Shown here: positions 31,799 through 45,408 of the stretch, piece by piece
How positions within the stretch are numbered: position 1 is the first letter of the stretch
Layout of the letters: each line of letters starts with the position of its first letter
Assembly (NCBI GenBank): GCA_013146195.2
Contig: CM028381.1
Coordinates: forward strand, 95,807,255 to 95,871,254
DNA length: 64,000 nt
Direction of reading: 5' to 3'
DNA from: Codonopsis lanceolata
Taxonomy: Eukaryota > Streptophyta > Magnoliopsida > Asterales > Campanulaceae
Notes under the pieces: generated by a model
What the model saw: the letters and a program-made list of their open reading frames with translations, nothing else
Told to the model about the DNA's origin: nothing
The model's database searches: none
Program-made: the position numbers and the translations under genes

Positions 31799-33719
31799 AA
31801 CTTTGCTCGTCCACGAGTAAACAAATAAACTTATAAATACAAAAGCATATAAATAACAAAAATTAAAATCTTTTTGTGAGGGTGACACTATTTACACTCC
31901 TCTATAAACCCACAAACTCAAGGAGACTCTTTCGAGTGACTCGACTATGCAGATAAATACAAAAACAAATAAATACAAAAGCGAATAAAATTACATATAA
32001 AAATAAGACATAAAATCTTTTTGGCTTCATCTCAAGTTATAAGTGTATGGCATGCATGTAATCTCAGTTTGGTGCTCACCACATATATGCAGGCTTAGTC
32101 ATATAAAACCAACTAGTCTTTTCTTAATACTGCTACTACTTTTAATTTCTCCGTGTGTGTGTGATCACCGCTTAAAGAATATCTTAACTAAAACAGCAGT
32201 TTTATTGAGCTAAACATCACATTCATATGAAAATCACAGTTTAATAGAAAATCATGCATTAAGAAGTATGAGATCTATCATCCAAACCCGGTCTGGGCCA
32301 CATGCAAAAGGTCCCAAGGATTCAAAAGATTTATACATCCATCCCATGCACTTCTATGTATGACATACAATGCTCTCCTATCCCAATGACTTGTAATAGC
32401 TAAGATTATGCTAACACAGTGAGCTTTAAGGTGAATAATAATGATTATGAAGTGTGTGATCAATTTCATGTTACTCACTTGACAATAAAAACAACATAAG
32501 CATTGGCAAGAAGATCATTAGGACTTTATAAGCTTGTAATGTAAGGCCAAGGTGTTGGGAGATATGAAGGAAAGGAATTGGAATTCAAAGTGAGAGAGTA
32601 AGACTACCCTTTATCCCTCATATTTCCAAGCAAAAGGAAGTTTTCCCTATTTAGGCTAGGACCTGCAAAGACCACAAGTGGAGGGGTGCTTTGTGTAACT
32701 TTTCACTTTTCTTCTTTCCCCCACAAACTTGTTTTGGGCAATATATTTTTCTAAAAATATCATCATTCTAATCAGCAGAATTTTTCTAACATATTTTCTC
32801 TTGAAAGCTATGTTTTCATTTGAATCTTTTGTTTATCCTTTTCTTCTTCCGTTTCATTTTTCGTCGACACATGATTTTTTATTTTTATTTTTATTTTTAT
32901 TTTTATTTTTTCCACGATGGAAAGAAGAAGCCTTCTGAAAAATAGCCTAACTGAAAAGAAGTGGTCCACCTAAAATCAATTTCCACCCACATCCTACTCT
33001 CTCAAAGGGTAGACTAAAAGTGTATAGGTTTTTAGGGTTAAGTTAACGTGGGTAATAGAAACGATGGCGAATGGGGATTTAAATAGTGTGCTTAGCACAC
33101 TCCATTCTTTTTCATTAGGCTCAAAGGGGACACTAGAGAAATATTTAGTATAGGTCAAGAAATATTTAGGCTCTAACGATCCAAAGATGGCCTAAGTCAT
33201 TTCTTAATGCCAAATGCTCACATAGTATTTAAAGCAAGTAAGACAACACAAAACATCATATCAACTATGGGAATTGGGGTTGAGTGTTTAGCATCACTGG
33301 ATTTCAAATAAGCATTCGCTAAGACAGATGGTAGGGACAATTGAGACTAACATGCAGACACGGTTCGAAAGTGTGCTTGAGATATATAAATGAGAAAAAT
33401 CCAAGGGATCTAACTAACATGCAATTGTCCCTAAGTTTTGTAATGCAACAATCATGTTCGAATGACTATGCATCATATTCTTGTGCATATCTTGTTAAAG
33501 TGAAATAAGTGTTATTAACTTTATAAAACTATTCTAATCAATCCATAGTTATGACTGGTGTGAGTGCATGAAGAATTTGGAGAAAAGTAAAAGTTTCGCA
33601 AAATTAAACAAATTCCAGGGGGATCTACGGACTAACTATGCAGTTAATTGCACTAATCTCCTCATTGACTACGACTAGCATTACCACACCTAAACTCGAG
33701 GATGAATATTTTGAATTAA
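31799..33719 (-). other. Non-coding 3' internal region of the Athila element
   Basis: AT-rich, about 1.9 kb, with no coding region I can support; Athila elements usually carry such a long region upstream of the 3' LTR. A (TTTTA)n run lies at 32876-32908. Confidence 0.6.
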
Positions 33720-34492
33720 TTAAAATTTTTTAATATATTTTTTTAAGAAATTGGGAGATGATGACGATGACACAATTGTTAGGACCCTAGAGGTCCTTCC
33801 TATTATAGTATTCTGGTCATGCCAACAACTCCGAAAATTAAAAAATAAAAAACAGCCCTCTCCAGTCATAATGGTGTAGGTCAAGACAGCAGTCTCCCAA
33901 TTCACCGTGTTTTGGTGACTTGAGGGCATGAGACGTCCGCACACAAATTTATACACGGGCTTGGCCGTGTCTTGAAGGAAGGACTCTCTCATGGTGCGTG
34001 GTCCATATGGTGGGTTACGGCTATAGGACCACTCCACACCGTGGGAGGAGCAATGACAAGATTCACCACCTCGACAGGATACGGGGTTGAGGTGTGTAAA
34101 GTCATCGGCACCAACCGCAAGTTGGCCGGTGCCGAAATAGGTGTTAATGCTTAGGGGCTTAAAAATTGACTACGATGTCCCTAACATTAGCGGTGTCTAG
34201 CACACCGCCATCCATGACAATGTTGCCATTGGCGTAGAATTCTCGGACAATGGGGACTACGGCGTCCTTAGCCGGAGAATCTAACAAACGTCCCCACCTA
34301 CGAGCCATCAGAATAGGACGGAGACCAAAGTCTTCAGCCTTAAATCCCCTTTCGGGTACCAAAGACATGGAGAGCTTGGTAGTGTACCTTTCTGATGCTT
34401 CGTAGGACACTAAGCGGTGATGTCAAAATTGTGTTCTTCCTCCCCGAAGGGCCTGAGGATGAAGAGCTGGTATTTCTACGCTTTCTAAACAT
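33720..34492 (-). pseudogene. Transposase_32-like extra ORF of the Athila element
   Basis: A minus-strand ATG at 34492 starts MFRKRRNTSSSSSGPSGRKN. After a +1 shift near 34400 the frame reads VSYEASERYTTKLSMSLVPE and then PAKDAVVPIVREFYANGNIV (34410-34159). A second frame (34037-33720) has AKPVYKFVCGRLMPSSHQNT and AVLTYTIMTG. The IVREFYAN block followed by the RLMPSSHxN and YTIMTG blocks is the pattern of the 'putative plant transposon protein' domain (Transposase_32) found in many plant retroelement annotations. Its role in Athila-type elements is unknown; it sits where an env-like ORF would be. At least two frame shifts make it non-functional. Confidence 0.7.
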
Positions 34493-35461
34493 TTTGTTTG
34501 ATATAAAATTTAAAAACTAAACGTTTAACAATTAAAATTGTGGTTTTAAAATTTTAAAATTAAAAATTTAATCTTAAGCATGCAAAAATATATCTACGTT
34601 AAAGCTATCTAGCACCCTAGCATGCAAATATTTTACGTATGAATTTAAATAGGTGTTAGGGTTACTTGTTTGCACTCTTTAATCGAGTGAATGCAGCCGT
34701 GGAGCTGATCTTTTGACGGCAAAGAATGGAGGATCTTCCTTCTCTTTCTTCAAAATCTTCAATTTGTGGGGTGCAATGGTGGATGAGTGGATGAGGGAGA
34801 TGAAGAGTTTGAGGGAGGAGGGAGATGATCTTTGAGATTAATGCCGGTATTTGAAGAGATATTGCCCGAATTTTTAAGGGATTTGACCTGCCGCTGAAGG
34901 AGGGAAGGAGTTGTGTGATTTCTCGCAAATGAAAACCCTTAAATAAGGGACCTTATGGCCGCAAAGTTTGCCACACCTTGCGTCCGCAAGGTCGGCCAAT
35001 CAAACCGTTTTGATTCTCGCCGATTCCCCATGACCGACCGACAGACGTGGCACGAGATATGCATTTACTGGGGACCTTGCGGTCGCAAGGTCCTCCACAC
35101 CTTGCGTCCGCAAGGTGGGCAGTGACTTCCCTTCTTGTTTTTCTTTTCAGCTTTTCAACAGTTTGCAGTTTAGCCCTTCCATTAGCTTCCGTTATGTCTT
35201 GGATATTTCCTGTATGCAAAATCTAAACAAAAAAAATTCTAAACTAAAAATTATTAGTAACATATAAATACAACACTAAGATGTTTTTCTCCCCCAAACT
35301 TGATTTTTGGCATATTTAATTAAAAATTAAATGTCCAAAAATAAAATTTAACGGAGAAAAGCATATTTAAACTAACTAAATAACAAAATAACTTCAACAT
35401 AGTGGGTTGCCTCCCACTTAGCGCCTTTGTTTAACGTCTTTGGCTCGACCAAACTGCAAGC
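34493..35461 (-). other. Non-coding spacer with GC palindromes, Athila element
   Basis: No coding region supported. Three near-perfect palindromes are present: ACCTTGCG-TC-CGCAAGGT at 34975-34992, GACCTTGCG-GT-CGCAAGGTC at 35073-35092 and CACCTTGCG-TC-CGCAAGGTG at 35098-35117. They match those in this element's LTR, so the motif occurs both in the LTR and in the internal region. The Athila GGGAGGCAACCCACT motif ends the pol side (35403-35420). Confidence 0.7.
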
Positions 35462-37598
35462 CTAATCTCTTGGTGGTTCATTGTCAGCCAAACTGATTAA
35501 CTCAATTGTTCGTTCAACTGACATTGGCTCAAAATATGGCTTGAGTCGGTGTCCATTCACTTTAAACACTTCATTGTTTTTGGGGTTTTGTATATCAACG
35601 CCCTACGAGGATAAATTGCATAATTCTAAAGGGACCGCACCATTTAGATTTCAACTTTCCTGGGAATAACCTTAATCTAGAGTTAAACAGTAAAACTTTC
35701 ATACCTGGATGAAGCATTTTGTTGGCTAATCCCATGTCATGATACTTTTTGGTCTTTTCTTTGTAAGTCTTCGCATTCTCATACGAATTTAACCTATGTT
35801 CTTCTAACTCATTTAACTGAAACAATCTTTCTTCTCCGGCCAATGTTAAATCCAAATTTAATTCTTTAACAGCCCAATAGGCTTTGTGCTCGCCTCAATC
35901 GTAAATGGCAAGCTTTTTTCATATACCATTCTATATGGACTCATTCCTATGGGTGTCTTAAAAGCGCCTCGGTATGCCCATAAAGCATCCTTGAGTTTAG
36001 ATTCCCAATCTTTACGATTAGGCCTAACAGCTTTTTCTAATATCGCTTTTATTTGCCTATTGCTTACTTCTACTTGTCCGGATGTTTGTGGATGATAAGG
36101 TGTAGCTAACCTGTGAGTTACACCATGCTTTCTAAGAACATTATTTAACAATTTGTTGGTAAAATGAGTTCCTTGGTCACTTATTATGGCCTTAGGGACT
36201 CCATATCTCGCAAATAAATCTTCAACGAATTTAACTACTGTTTTTCCATCATTAGTCTTGGTTGCTACTGCTTCTATCCATTTAGAGACGTAGTCAACTG
36301 CTACCAAAATATACTCGCAATTATTGGACACAGGAAAGGGACCCATAAAATCAATACCCCAAACATCAAAAATTTCAACTACTAAATCAATATGTAAGGG
36401 CATCTCGTTTCTCTTTCCTATACCACATGTTCTTTGACATTTGTCGCATGTTCTAAAAACAGCTTCACAATCTCTAAAAACAAGTAGGCCAATACGCACT
36501 GATTGCAAAAATTTTCGAAAGCTTTTATTACCACTAAAATGACCTCCACAAGAATATCCATGGCAGAATTCCATGATACCTTGTTGGTCTTTTTCTGGAA
36601 TACATCTTCTTATTAAAGAATCAGAACAAATCTTATATAAGTGAGGAGCTTCCCAAAAATAATTTTTAGTTTCCGCCAAAAACTTCTTCTTTTCGTAGTG
36701 ATCAAAATCCGGATTAATGATATCAGACACATAATAGTTGACAAAATCAGCATACCAATGGGTCAGAATCTTTAATGGCCAAGAGTTGTTCATCGTGAAA
36801 ATTATCATTAATGGGGACAGATCATCAAGAAATTGACGCTCGCAAGGGTGAAAATTCTAACCTAGACAAGTGGTCGGCCACAACATTCTCGGTTCCTTTT
36901 TATCCTTGATAGTTATGTCAAACTCTTGTAACAATAACATCCATCTAATTAATCTTGGTTTAGCATCCTTCTTACTTAACAGTATATTTCACGATATTTC
37001 AATGCGAATGAAAAGATTATCACCTTTGATCCTAGCAAATATGATCTAAATTTTTCTAAAGCATATACTATCGCTAAAAAATCCTTTTCGAGTGGTATAA
37101 TTCAATTGAGCATCATTCGAGTTCTACTAGCATAATGGATCACATGAGGCTTTCTATCTACCCTTTGTCCTAACACGGCTCCAATTGCAAAATCGATGCA
37201 TCACACATGATTTCAAAAGGGAGTGACCAATCGGCGGATAAAATTGGGGCAAGAGTTAACTTTTCTTTTAATAAATTAAAAGCTTCTAAACATTCTTTAT
37301 CAAAAATAAATTCTGTATCTTTTGCTAGCAAATTACATAGAGGTTTACAGATTTTGGAAAAATCTTTTATAAATCTTCGATAAAAACCAGCATGGCCAAG
37401 AAAACTTCGAACTCCTTTAACTGAAGTGGGAGGGGGTAGTTGTGAAATAACTTCAATTTTATCTTTGTCAACTTCAATGCCTTTATTTGAAACAACATGC
37501 CCTAAGACAATTCCATGTTTTACCATGAAGTGACTTTTCTCCCAACTTAGAGTTAAATTAGTTTTGCAGCATCTTTTTAGGACAGATGTAATGTCTTC
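35462..37598 (-). pseudogene. Athila pol fragment: RT end, RNase H, integrase
   Basis: From 37598 downward: RT end with TSVLKRCCKTNLTLSWEKSH, GIVLGHVVSNKGIEVDKDKI and GVRSFLGHAGFYRRFI (37170-37590). RNase H (36810-37170) is heavily decayed. Integrase (36808-35858) is one long open frame: HHCC finger (HGYSCGGHFSG...CDKCQRTCG), catalytic Asp in WGIDFMGPFPVS, second Asp in IISDQGTHFTN, and Glu in GQVEVSNRQIK. The C-terminal part (35855-35595) has LAGEERLFQLNELEEHR, PGMKVLLFNSRLRLFPGKLK and WCGPFRI, then a shift and an HRLKPYFE end with a stop at 35464-35462. The integrase looks intact in isolation, but the gene is cut off at its 5' end. Confidence 0.92.
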
Positions 37599-40290
37599 GG
37601 CGACGTTACAGCCGGAACCCGACAACTACTCCTACAATTATTAACACATGCTTATAACAACCTCAACGGCCACAACATGCCGGAGACAATAACAACAACA
37701 ATAATCAAACGAGCTTTAGCGGAAGAAAACCGTAGTGAACCATACACATATAAACAGGCTCGACATGTAAGTCGGCTTACCAAAAGATTACCAGTTTAAA
37801 GTAGTTAAGTTACAACATCATTAAAACAACATAAACCCAAGCTAAGTCTACTTGACTTGCTTCCCATCGTCCTTTCCAAAATAAAAGGTTAACTAGTAGA
37901 TGTCCAAAAGATCAACCTTTAAATCACAAACAACCAAACGTGGATCAAGCGAATCTATCCCGGACCGGCTCCTCGACTCGGATCTAAGGAAACAAAACAA
38001 ACAAATAGGGTAAGTCGAAAGACTTAGTAAGTTACTACAATGCATGATCATGTTATAACATGGCATTTATCACAATTAGGGTTCACGTTCATCATATAGC
38101 ACTTAGCACATTTTCACGTAAGTGCAAGGAAATAAATCATACAAGTAGGATATGATATAGGCACGGCCGCTTCGTAGCTCCTGCAAAATAGTTTGTTAAC
38201 CCAATATCGTGACTACGATGCTCGTGACGTTGCATCGATATACCGAACTCCGCCGGCTAATAGCGACGGTGGCGCACTTATTGATACGGCAAAGGGGCTA
38301 CTTCCCCATTGCGGCCTACAATGGAGGGGTGTGTGAGGTCCCAGGTACGGCGATCCATAGCGAGCACGAATCTCTCAATTCGTGAAGGCTATACATCGTC
38401 CTACCCTGACATAAAAATCAAACCAAATTGTGCCAGCTGGACTTAATGCAATGCTCAAGTAGATGTTTACTCGTAAAGACCAAATAATGATCGAATTCGA
38501 AAAGAGCGAACTCGGCCACCGGCCAAGTAGGGTATAATTCTCTACAATAAACCAAGTCAAGGCAATCAATTGCTCATAACCAAATAATCATAACGGTTTC
38601 AAATGTACATAAATGATCTCAACTAAACATTGAGTAAACTTGACCAAACGTTGTCCAAACTTCGTAGGGATTGAAATTAGGGTTTATCAAGTTCAAATCT
38701 TCCCTAGAATCGACTCCGATGAGTCTTTGCTCTAAATTCCCAAATTTAGGGTAATTGAAGCTATGTGCTTCATATCTCAACCTAGTTCATTACTAAGTTC
38801 TTCAAGGTCATAAATTTACCAAGGCATAAGAATATGATACATGTTCATCATAGAGTCCAAAATTGAAGATATAACACATTCAACATACCACATCTCATGT
38901 AAGCTCAATTTAGGCCATTATCACTTAACAACATTTTCATCAACAATTACCATACATGTTTCTAACATGTTCAAAGTCCTACATAATCAAGATACAAGAG
39001 TTTTATATACTTTCATAGGCAAGAAACCTTCCTATACATGCTCCTATCAAGCTCAAAATCCAAACATACATGAAGATAGCATAGGAAGCATAACATGTGT
39101 CCTCATTGACCTCAACCACCATAGGCTTTGTTTCCTTAGGGTCAATGAGAACTAAAGAAGAAGATGAAGAAGAGAGTAACTTACTTGATACACACCAAAG
39201 AAAGAAATAGAAGAAACTATTCGGATGGAAATGCTCCCCTTGATGAGCTCTTCAACTTTAATGAATGGCTCTTGGGCAATGGATGAATGGATGAAGGTAG
39301 ATGATGATGAAGACCTTAAGAAACCATGGAAGAACCTTGGAGAAGATGAAAATTCGTTTTTTGAGAGAGAGCTCAGCAAATGAGAGGGTATAGAGCTGAT
39401 TTGTGGCTTTAAAAGGTCAAAGGGGTGAGTGGGACAAGTGTCAATCACTTGTGGTCCCTTTTCAAATCAGATTTGGGGCTTAATGACCAACTAATGGACC
39501 CTTAATCTAACTTAAAAATCTAGTTAGGGATGTTAGGACTTAAGTAGGAAGGGTTAGGGAGGTTTAGGATAGGTTTAAGTAGGGGTTGGAAGTGAACAAA
39601 TCGTCAAATTCGAAAGCAGGGGAAAAATCAGCCCGTAGCGACAAACAAGTGAGGCGGGCGCCTCACTAAGGCCCATGCGGCCGCCTCAACATCTGGGGCT
39701 TCCCCCAAGTTCAGACCAATCAGAAATTACTCTCAGCATTTGAGGCGGGCGCCTCACCAGCTCCCATGCGGCCGCCTCGGCTCCAGAACCTCTAAAACTT
39801 GATCTAAACTTGGTCTAAATGGTCCCAAACTTTTGGGCAACCATTCTAAGGTCTAACCCTACTCAAAATGAGTCGGAAACACACCCGAACAACTCCCGGA
39901 ACAAGCTAGGACAAGGCGCGAACCACGCGACGAATGAACAACGGATTAAACTCAAATCAACCACCAATCAAACTAGGGTGTCTTGGGCATGAAATAGGTT
40001 TGTTTCAACATGAATAAGACTTGAATATAAAGCTAAGAACTCAACGAACACTTCGTACGTCGAAATAGAAGCAAATACGAGCAACGAGAGGAATCGCTAA
40101 GACCAATTTCAACGCGATTAAACCGGCGATTCTACAAACAAGTTTATATGATTCTAAACATGTTATGAACTTCTAAAATGATCTATGAATGATTATAAAA
40201 CATTTATATATCAAATGAACATGCTCACAATCAACCAAGAAAGTAAGAAGACAAGCATACAATGCACATGCAAGAATACGGGGCGTTACA
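37599..40290 (-). repeat. Chromovirus 3' LTR, copy B (truncated)
   Basis: Begins (minus strand) TGTAACGCCCCGTATTC at 40290 and runs to CCGGCTGTAACGTCGCCG at about 37599, where A and C copies still have about 175 bp to their CGTCACA end. Very similar to 50034-52879. It has the two GC palindromes (39650-39665, 39741-39756) and both leader hairpins (38306-38324, 38365-38384). Confidence 0.9.
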
Positions 40291-43200
40291 CTCTCCCCTC
40301 CTTTAGGAATTTAGTCCCTAAATTCTTACCAAGTTCGTCAAACAAGTGTGGATGCTTCTCGCGCATCTCCGCTTCCGTCTCCCAAGTCGCTTCTTCAATG
40401 TTGTGATTCCTCCAAAGAACTTTGACTAAGGAAATTCTCTTGGTTCGTAGCACTTGTTCCTTGGTGTCCAATATCTTCACGGGCTTTTCAACGTATGACA
40501 TATCCGGCTCAAACGTGATCTCCTCATACTCGAGTACATGGGACTCGTCCTTCAAATACTTTCGCAACATGGAAACATGGAATACATTATGAGTCTCCGA
40601 AAGTGAAGGTGGCAATGCAATACGATACGCTAAGGTCCCAACTCTCTCAAGAACCTCAAATGGACCAATGTATCTCGGTGTAAGCTTCCCTTTCTTGCCA
40701 AACCTCTTAGTACCTCTCCTCGGTGTTACCTTCAAGAACACGTAATCACCCACTTGGAACTCAAGATCCGTCTTCGATTGTCCGCATAACTCTTTTGTCG
40801 ACTTTGAGCGGTGCGTAAACGATCTCTAATCAACTTCACGCTCTCAACCGACTGTTGCACTAACTCGGAACCCCAAAGTTTCGCCTCTCCAACTTCGTCC
40901 CAACAAATTGGCGATCTACACTTACGCCCATACAAAGCTTCATACGGCGCCATCTTGATACTCGGCGATAAGCTGTTATTATCACAAACTTCGGCCAAAG
41001 GTAAATGAGAATCGGCTTCCCTTGAAATCCACGGCACAAGCTCATGACATATCCTCCAAAATCTGAATCAATCGCTCGGGTGACCATCCGTTTGCGGATG
41101 AAAAACATCTTGAAGTCAATCTAGTCCCCAAAGCTTCTATGAATGACTTCCAAAATCTAGATGGCGTGAACCTCGGATCTCTATCGGACACAATACTAAG
41201 CAGTGCGCCATGAAGTCTCACAATCTCACGGACATATACAAAGCGCTAGCGAGTCAATGAATGCGTGATAGCTATCGAATGAAGTGTGCGGACTTAGTCA
41301 ATCATCGACTATAACCCAAGCTGCATTAAACCCTCTCGCGTCTTGATAACCTGTCACAAAGTCCATGGTAATGAACTCCCATTTCCACTCGGGGAATCTC
41401 AATGGTTGTAGAAATCCCGGGTCTCGATGCTCGGCCTTAACTGGCGACAAGTCAAACATTTAGACACGTACTCCGCAATTTCCCTCTTCATACCTCTCCA
41501 CCAAAACTGTCTTTTCAAATCCAAGTACATCTTCGTGCTCCCCGGGTGAATGGTATACTTCGTCTTATGAGCCTCATCAAGAACCAACCTCTTCAATTCC
41601 GCATTACAAGGAACACAAATCCTACCTCGAAAAGTCAAGGTACCCTCGGTATTAACCACAAAGTCTGGCGATACATTCTCAGCCAACCCATCAATAATTT
41701 TCCTCAACTCCGGATCATTCCCTTGCTCTTCTCTAATTTTCCCAAATAAAACAGGCGTAGCACGAATATTTGCAAAAATCACACCTCTATCAACAACACT
41801 AGGACTCCAATCCCTCAAATCCTCCAACATTTTCCATTCCTTCACCATCATACACGACATATGAACTTTTCTACTCAAGGCATCCGCTACAACATTTGCC
41901 TTCCCCGGATGATACAAGATAGTACAATCATGGTCCTTTAACTTTTCCATCCATCTACGCTGCCTCATATTCAACTCCTTTTGAGAAAACAAGTATTTCA
42001 AGCTCTTATGGTCGGTGAAGATCTCAAACTTAGACCCATACAAGTAGTGTTTCCACTTATGCAATGCGAAAATAATCGCAGCCAACTCCATATCGTGTGT
42101 CGGGTAATTACGCTCATGAATAGATAACTTTCCTCGATGCATAGGCGATCACCCTCCCATTACGCATCAAAACACAACCCAAACCTTCCTTAGAAGCATC
42201 ACTATAGATCACAAATTTTCTCCTCCACTAGGCAAAGCCAAAATAGGTGCCGATGTCAGCCGATTCTTAAGCTCTTGGAAACTAGACTCACATTTCTCGC
42301 TCCAAACAAGCGGCACGTTCTTACGTGTCAACTCGTCATAGGAGTCACAATCCTAGAGAAACCCTCAATAAACCTTCGGTAATAACCCGCTAACCCCAAG
42401 AAACTCCGAACCTCGGTAACTGAACTAGGCCTCTTCCAATTCGTCACCGCTTCAATCTTAGACGGATCAACGGCTATCCCGGCGCTCGAAACTATGTGCC
42501 CCAGAAAGATACTTCCTCAAGCCAAAAGGCACATTTGCTAAACTTGGCGTAAAACTTCTCGAAGAATAGACAACACAATCCTCAAATGTTTCTCATGCTC
42601 CTCAGAGATTTCGAATATACTAAAATATCATCAATGAAGACTACAACAAAGCAATCAAGATAGCGTGAAAAACACGGTTCATCAAATCCATAAACACATT
42701 TGGCGCATTCGTCAACAAGCGGCATCACCACAAATTCAAAATGCCCATACCTAGTGCGGCGTCTTGAATGTCTTCCTCTCTAACCTTCAATTGGTAGTAA
42801 CCCCATCTCAAATCAAGCTTAGAGTAGACAATGGACCCTTGCAAGCGGTCAAAAGATCATCGATGTGGGGTAGAGGATACTTATTCTTAATAGTCACCTT
42901 ATTCAATTCTCGGTAGTCTATACACAACCGCAAACTCCCATCTTTCTTCCTCACAAACAAGGCCAGGTGCGCCCCAGGCGACACACTTGGTTTAACAAAA
43001 CCAATCTCTAGAAGTTCTTGCAAGCTGGGTTTTCAACTCCACTAGCTCATGGGTGCCATCTATATGGTGCCTTAGAAATCGGTGAAGTCCAGGAATAAGC
43101 TCAATGCAAAACTCTAGTTCTCTATCGGGTGGCATAGCATGATCGGTAGAAAACACGTCGGGAAATTCACACACTACCGGGACCTCTTCTAAGTTAGGCG

Positions 43201-44820
43201 AAGACTTCCTCTTATCAACTACGCATGCAAGATAACCCGTACACCCTTGAGATAGTAATTTTCTAGCCCTCAATGCAAGAAATAAAGTGTCGTCACTCGA
43301 AGCATGATCACCCACAAAAGTAAACTTCGAGGCACACCGGCATATAAAGGTAACTCTCTTTCTATGGCGATCAACTATAGCATGATAAGCACATAACCGG
43401 TCCATGCCAAGAATCACATCAAAATCACGTATAGGAAGAACTACCAAATCCGCATGCAAAGTGTGGTCACCCACCAAAACATCACAAGACTTAAACACTT
43501 GAGGCAGCGAGCATATATTCCCCGGCGGGGTAGACACTTCAAGCAAATATGGCAAAGGTTGAGGCAATGCGCAAGATTCTCAATAAAGTGCGAAGCAACA
43601 TATGAATGTGAAGACCACGGATCTATGAGAACTTCGAGCCTTATGATCGAATATAGAAAGAGTACCTCCAATCACGGCCGTAGACCCCTGAACCTCGCGC
43701 TGATCAAGCGCAAACACCCGGCCTTGAACCTTGGGTTTCCCATCTACACTTCTCTTGGCTCCAGCCTGAGCCACATTTCCCGGTTGAGTTGCCCAACTTT
43801 CGGGCACTCCTTCCTAAAATGAGTACCATCTCCACAAATTGTACACTTTCAAGCTTTGCCCACACCAATCAAGCGTGTGACCTAGCCGACAATAGCGCAA
43901 GTCATACTCCCTTCTGTTGTCCTTGTTGCCCTTAGATGAAGAAGTATTATTACCTTGTTTCCCATTGTGGCCTACTTTGGCCTCCTCCTTTCCTATCACG
44001 GTTCCTTGATATCCCCATTACGCTACGAATTGTTGCCACGATTGCTTGTTGCGGGTGATGCAGTGCACTACAGCATTATTCTTAACCACTGTGTTCATCA
44101 ATGTCTTGTTCTACCTCATAAGCCGATCAAATTTGCTGCACTCCGTGTCGGTGAGCTTAAGCGCTAAAATCATTTTCTAAACTCGGTTCTTAACCCCTTC
44201 ACAAACTTGTGTGTTCTCCGTGCCTCAGGTGGGAATCGAATACGTACAATATCGGCTCAGTGCATGAACTTTGCGAGAATACTCGCCTTACAGTCATACT
44301 ACCTTGCTCAAGATCATAGAACTCTTTCTCCCTTTGATTGCGAACCACATCCGGCACATACTCATTCTTAAACTCTCTTTGGAAATTGGCCCATGTAATG
44401 GGAACTTGTTGCATCTCCCAACTCTCTTTCAAGCAGTCCACCAATGCTCGGCGGCTCACTTAAACATAAAGGTTGCTAACATAACCCTCTCTTCGTCGAG
44501 TACACCCCATCATAGACAAATATCTTAATCATTTCCTCCATCCATGACTTCGGCCTCTCTAGGTTTCGGTTCTCCAAGAAATGAACTAGGCTTTAGCTTA
44601 AGAAACCTCTCTAAAAGAGTAATTAATCGGTCCTTGAATGCCGGTGGTGGAGGTGGTGGTGGTCTGGCTATCTGCCTGCTCTCACGGCACATGACCCGAG
44701 AAAAGCTAACGATGCTGCGTGTAGTTCAGCCATATCAGGAACTACGGATCCTCGGCGGCGTACCTACACTTCGAGGTTCAGCAGGAACTCTCACAGGTCT
44801 ACCTCTCCCGGATTAACCAT
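40286..44820 (-). pseudogene. Chromovirus gag-pol copy B, many indels
   Basis: Reads down from an ATG at 44820 with an MVNPGEVDL-like start. Gag retains ITWANFQREFKNEYVPDVVR (about 44350). A zinc-knuckle remnant (CRLGHTLDWC) lies near 43880. Protease region 43567-42992 includes VLVGDHTLHADLVVLPIRDF; its D-x-G site is damaged near 43630. RT keeps FVRKKDGSLRLCIDYRELNK (42950-42890). RNase H and integrase are in 42142-41399 (FEIFTDHKSLKYLFSQKE; TKYTIHPGSTKMYLDLKRQF). Integrase core 41400-41000 is shifted. The chromodomain frame 40753-40286 is intact with VKVLWRNHNIEEATWETEAE, and its stop lies in the LTR. More than eight small frame shifts; many are 1-4 base losses compared with copy C. Confidence 0.9.
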
Positions 44821-44846
44821 CGGACTCCTACAAGAATTCACTCGGG

Positions 44847-44946
44847 NNNNNNNNNNNNNNNNNNNNNNNNNNNNNNNNNNNNNNNNNNNNNNNNNNNNNN
44901 NNNNNNNNNNNNNNNNNNNNNNNNNNNNNNNNNNNNNNNNNNNNNN
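44847..44946. other. Assembly gap (100 N)
   Basis: Placeholder gap. Left of it copy B stops about 26 bases upstream of its gag start; right of it the sequence resumes inside an LTR (44947-45408) about 460 bases from its start. At least the 5' leader and roughly 2.4 kb of LTR should be in the gap, so its real size is probably not 100 bp. Confidence 0.97.
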
Positions 44947-45408
44947 TCCCAAACTTTTGGGCAACCATTCTAAGGTCTAACCCTACTCAAAACACAACAG
45001 AATCCTACGAACAACCCAGAACAAGCTAGGACAAGGCGCGTTGAACCACGCGGCGAATGAACAAGGATCAAACTCAATCAAACATCAATCAAACTTGGAT
45101 ATCTTGGACATGAAATAGGTTTGTTTCAACATGAATAAGACTTGAATATAAAGTCAAGAACTCACTTGAACATATGCATTCGAAATAGAAGCAAATACGA
45201 GCAACGAGGAGAATCGCTAAGGCTAAATTCAAGATCAAACCGGCGATTCTACAAACAAGTTTATATGATTCTAAACATGTTATGGACTTCTAAAATGATC
45301 TATGAATGATTCTAAACATTTATATAACAAGTAAACATGCTCAACAATCAACCAAGAAAGTAAAGAAGACAAGCATACAATGCACATGCAAGATTATGGG
45401 GCGTTACA
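44947..45408 (-). repeat. Start of the copy C 3' LTR
   Basis: Begins TGTAACGCCCCATAATC at 45408 on the minus strand and follows the other LTRs for 462 bases until the Ns. It differs from 52400-52879 at scattered single-base indels, so the two LTRs of copy C are not identical as assembled. Confidence 0.88.

Larger units (their letters stand above)
30493..37598 (-). mobile_element. Athila-like Ty3 retrotransposon, 5'-truncated
   Basis: Minus strand order: RT end, RNase H, integrase, an additional Transposase_32-like ORF, long non-coding part, polypurine tract and 3' LTR. The pol end is followed by ACGTTAAACAAAGGCGCT and GGGAGGCAACCCACT (35403-35440), a signature just downstream of pol in Athila-type elements. 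The 5' part is cut at about 37598, where the truncated LTR of chromovirus copy B begins. Confidence 0.9.
37599..44846 (-). mobile_element. Chromovirus copy B (Tekay-like)
   Basis: Minus strand: gag, protease, RT, RNase H, integrase and chromodomain (44820 to 40286) followed by the 3' LTR (40290 to 37599). The LTR lacks its last roughly 175 bp at the junction with the Athila element. The 5' LTR is not visible because the second gap starts 26 bases beyond the gag start codon. Confidence 0.9.

Noticed and set aside
32278..32938. Small frames in the Athila non-coding region
   Set aside because: AT-rich chance frames without start context or family resemblance.
37599..37625. N-terminus of a frame crossing the chromovirus/Athila junction
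   Set aside because: Its first residues are translated LTR sequence fused by chance to Athila RT; not a real fusion protein.
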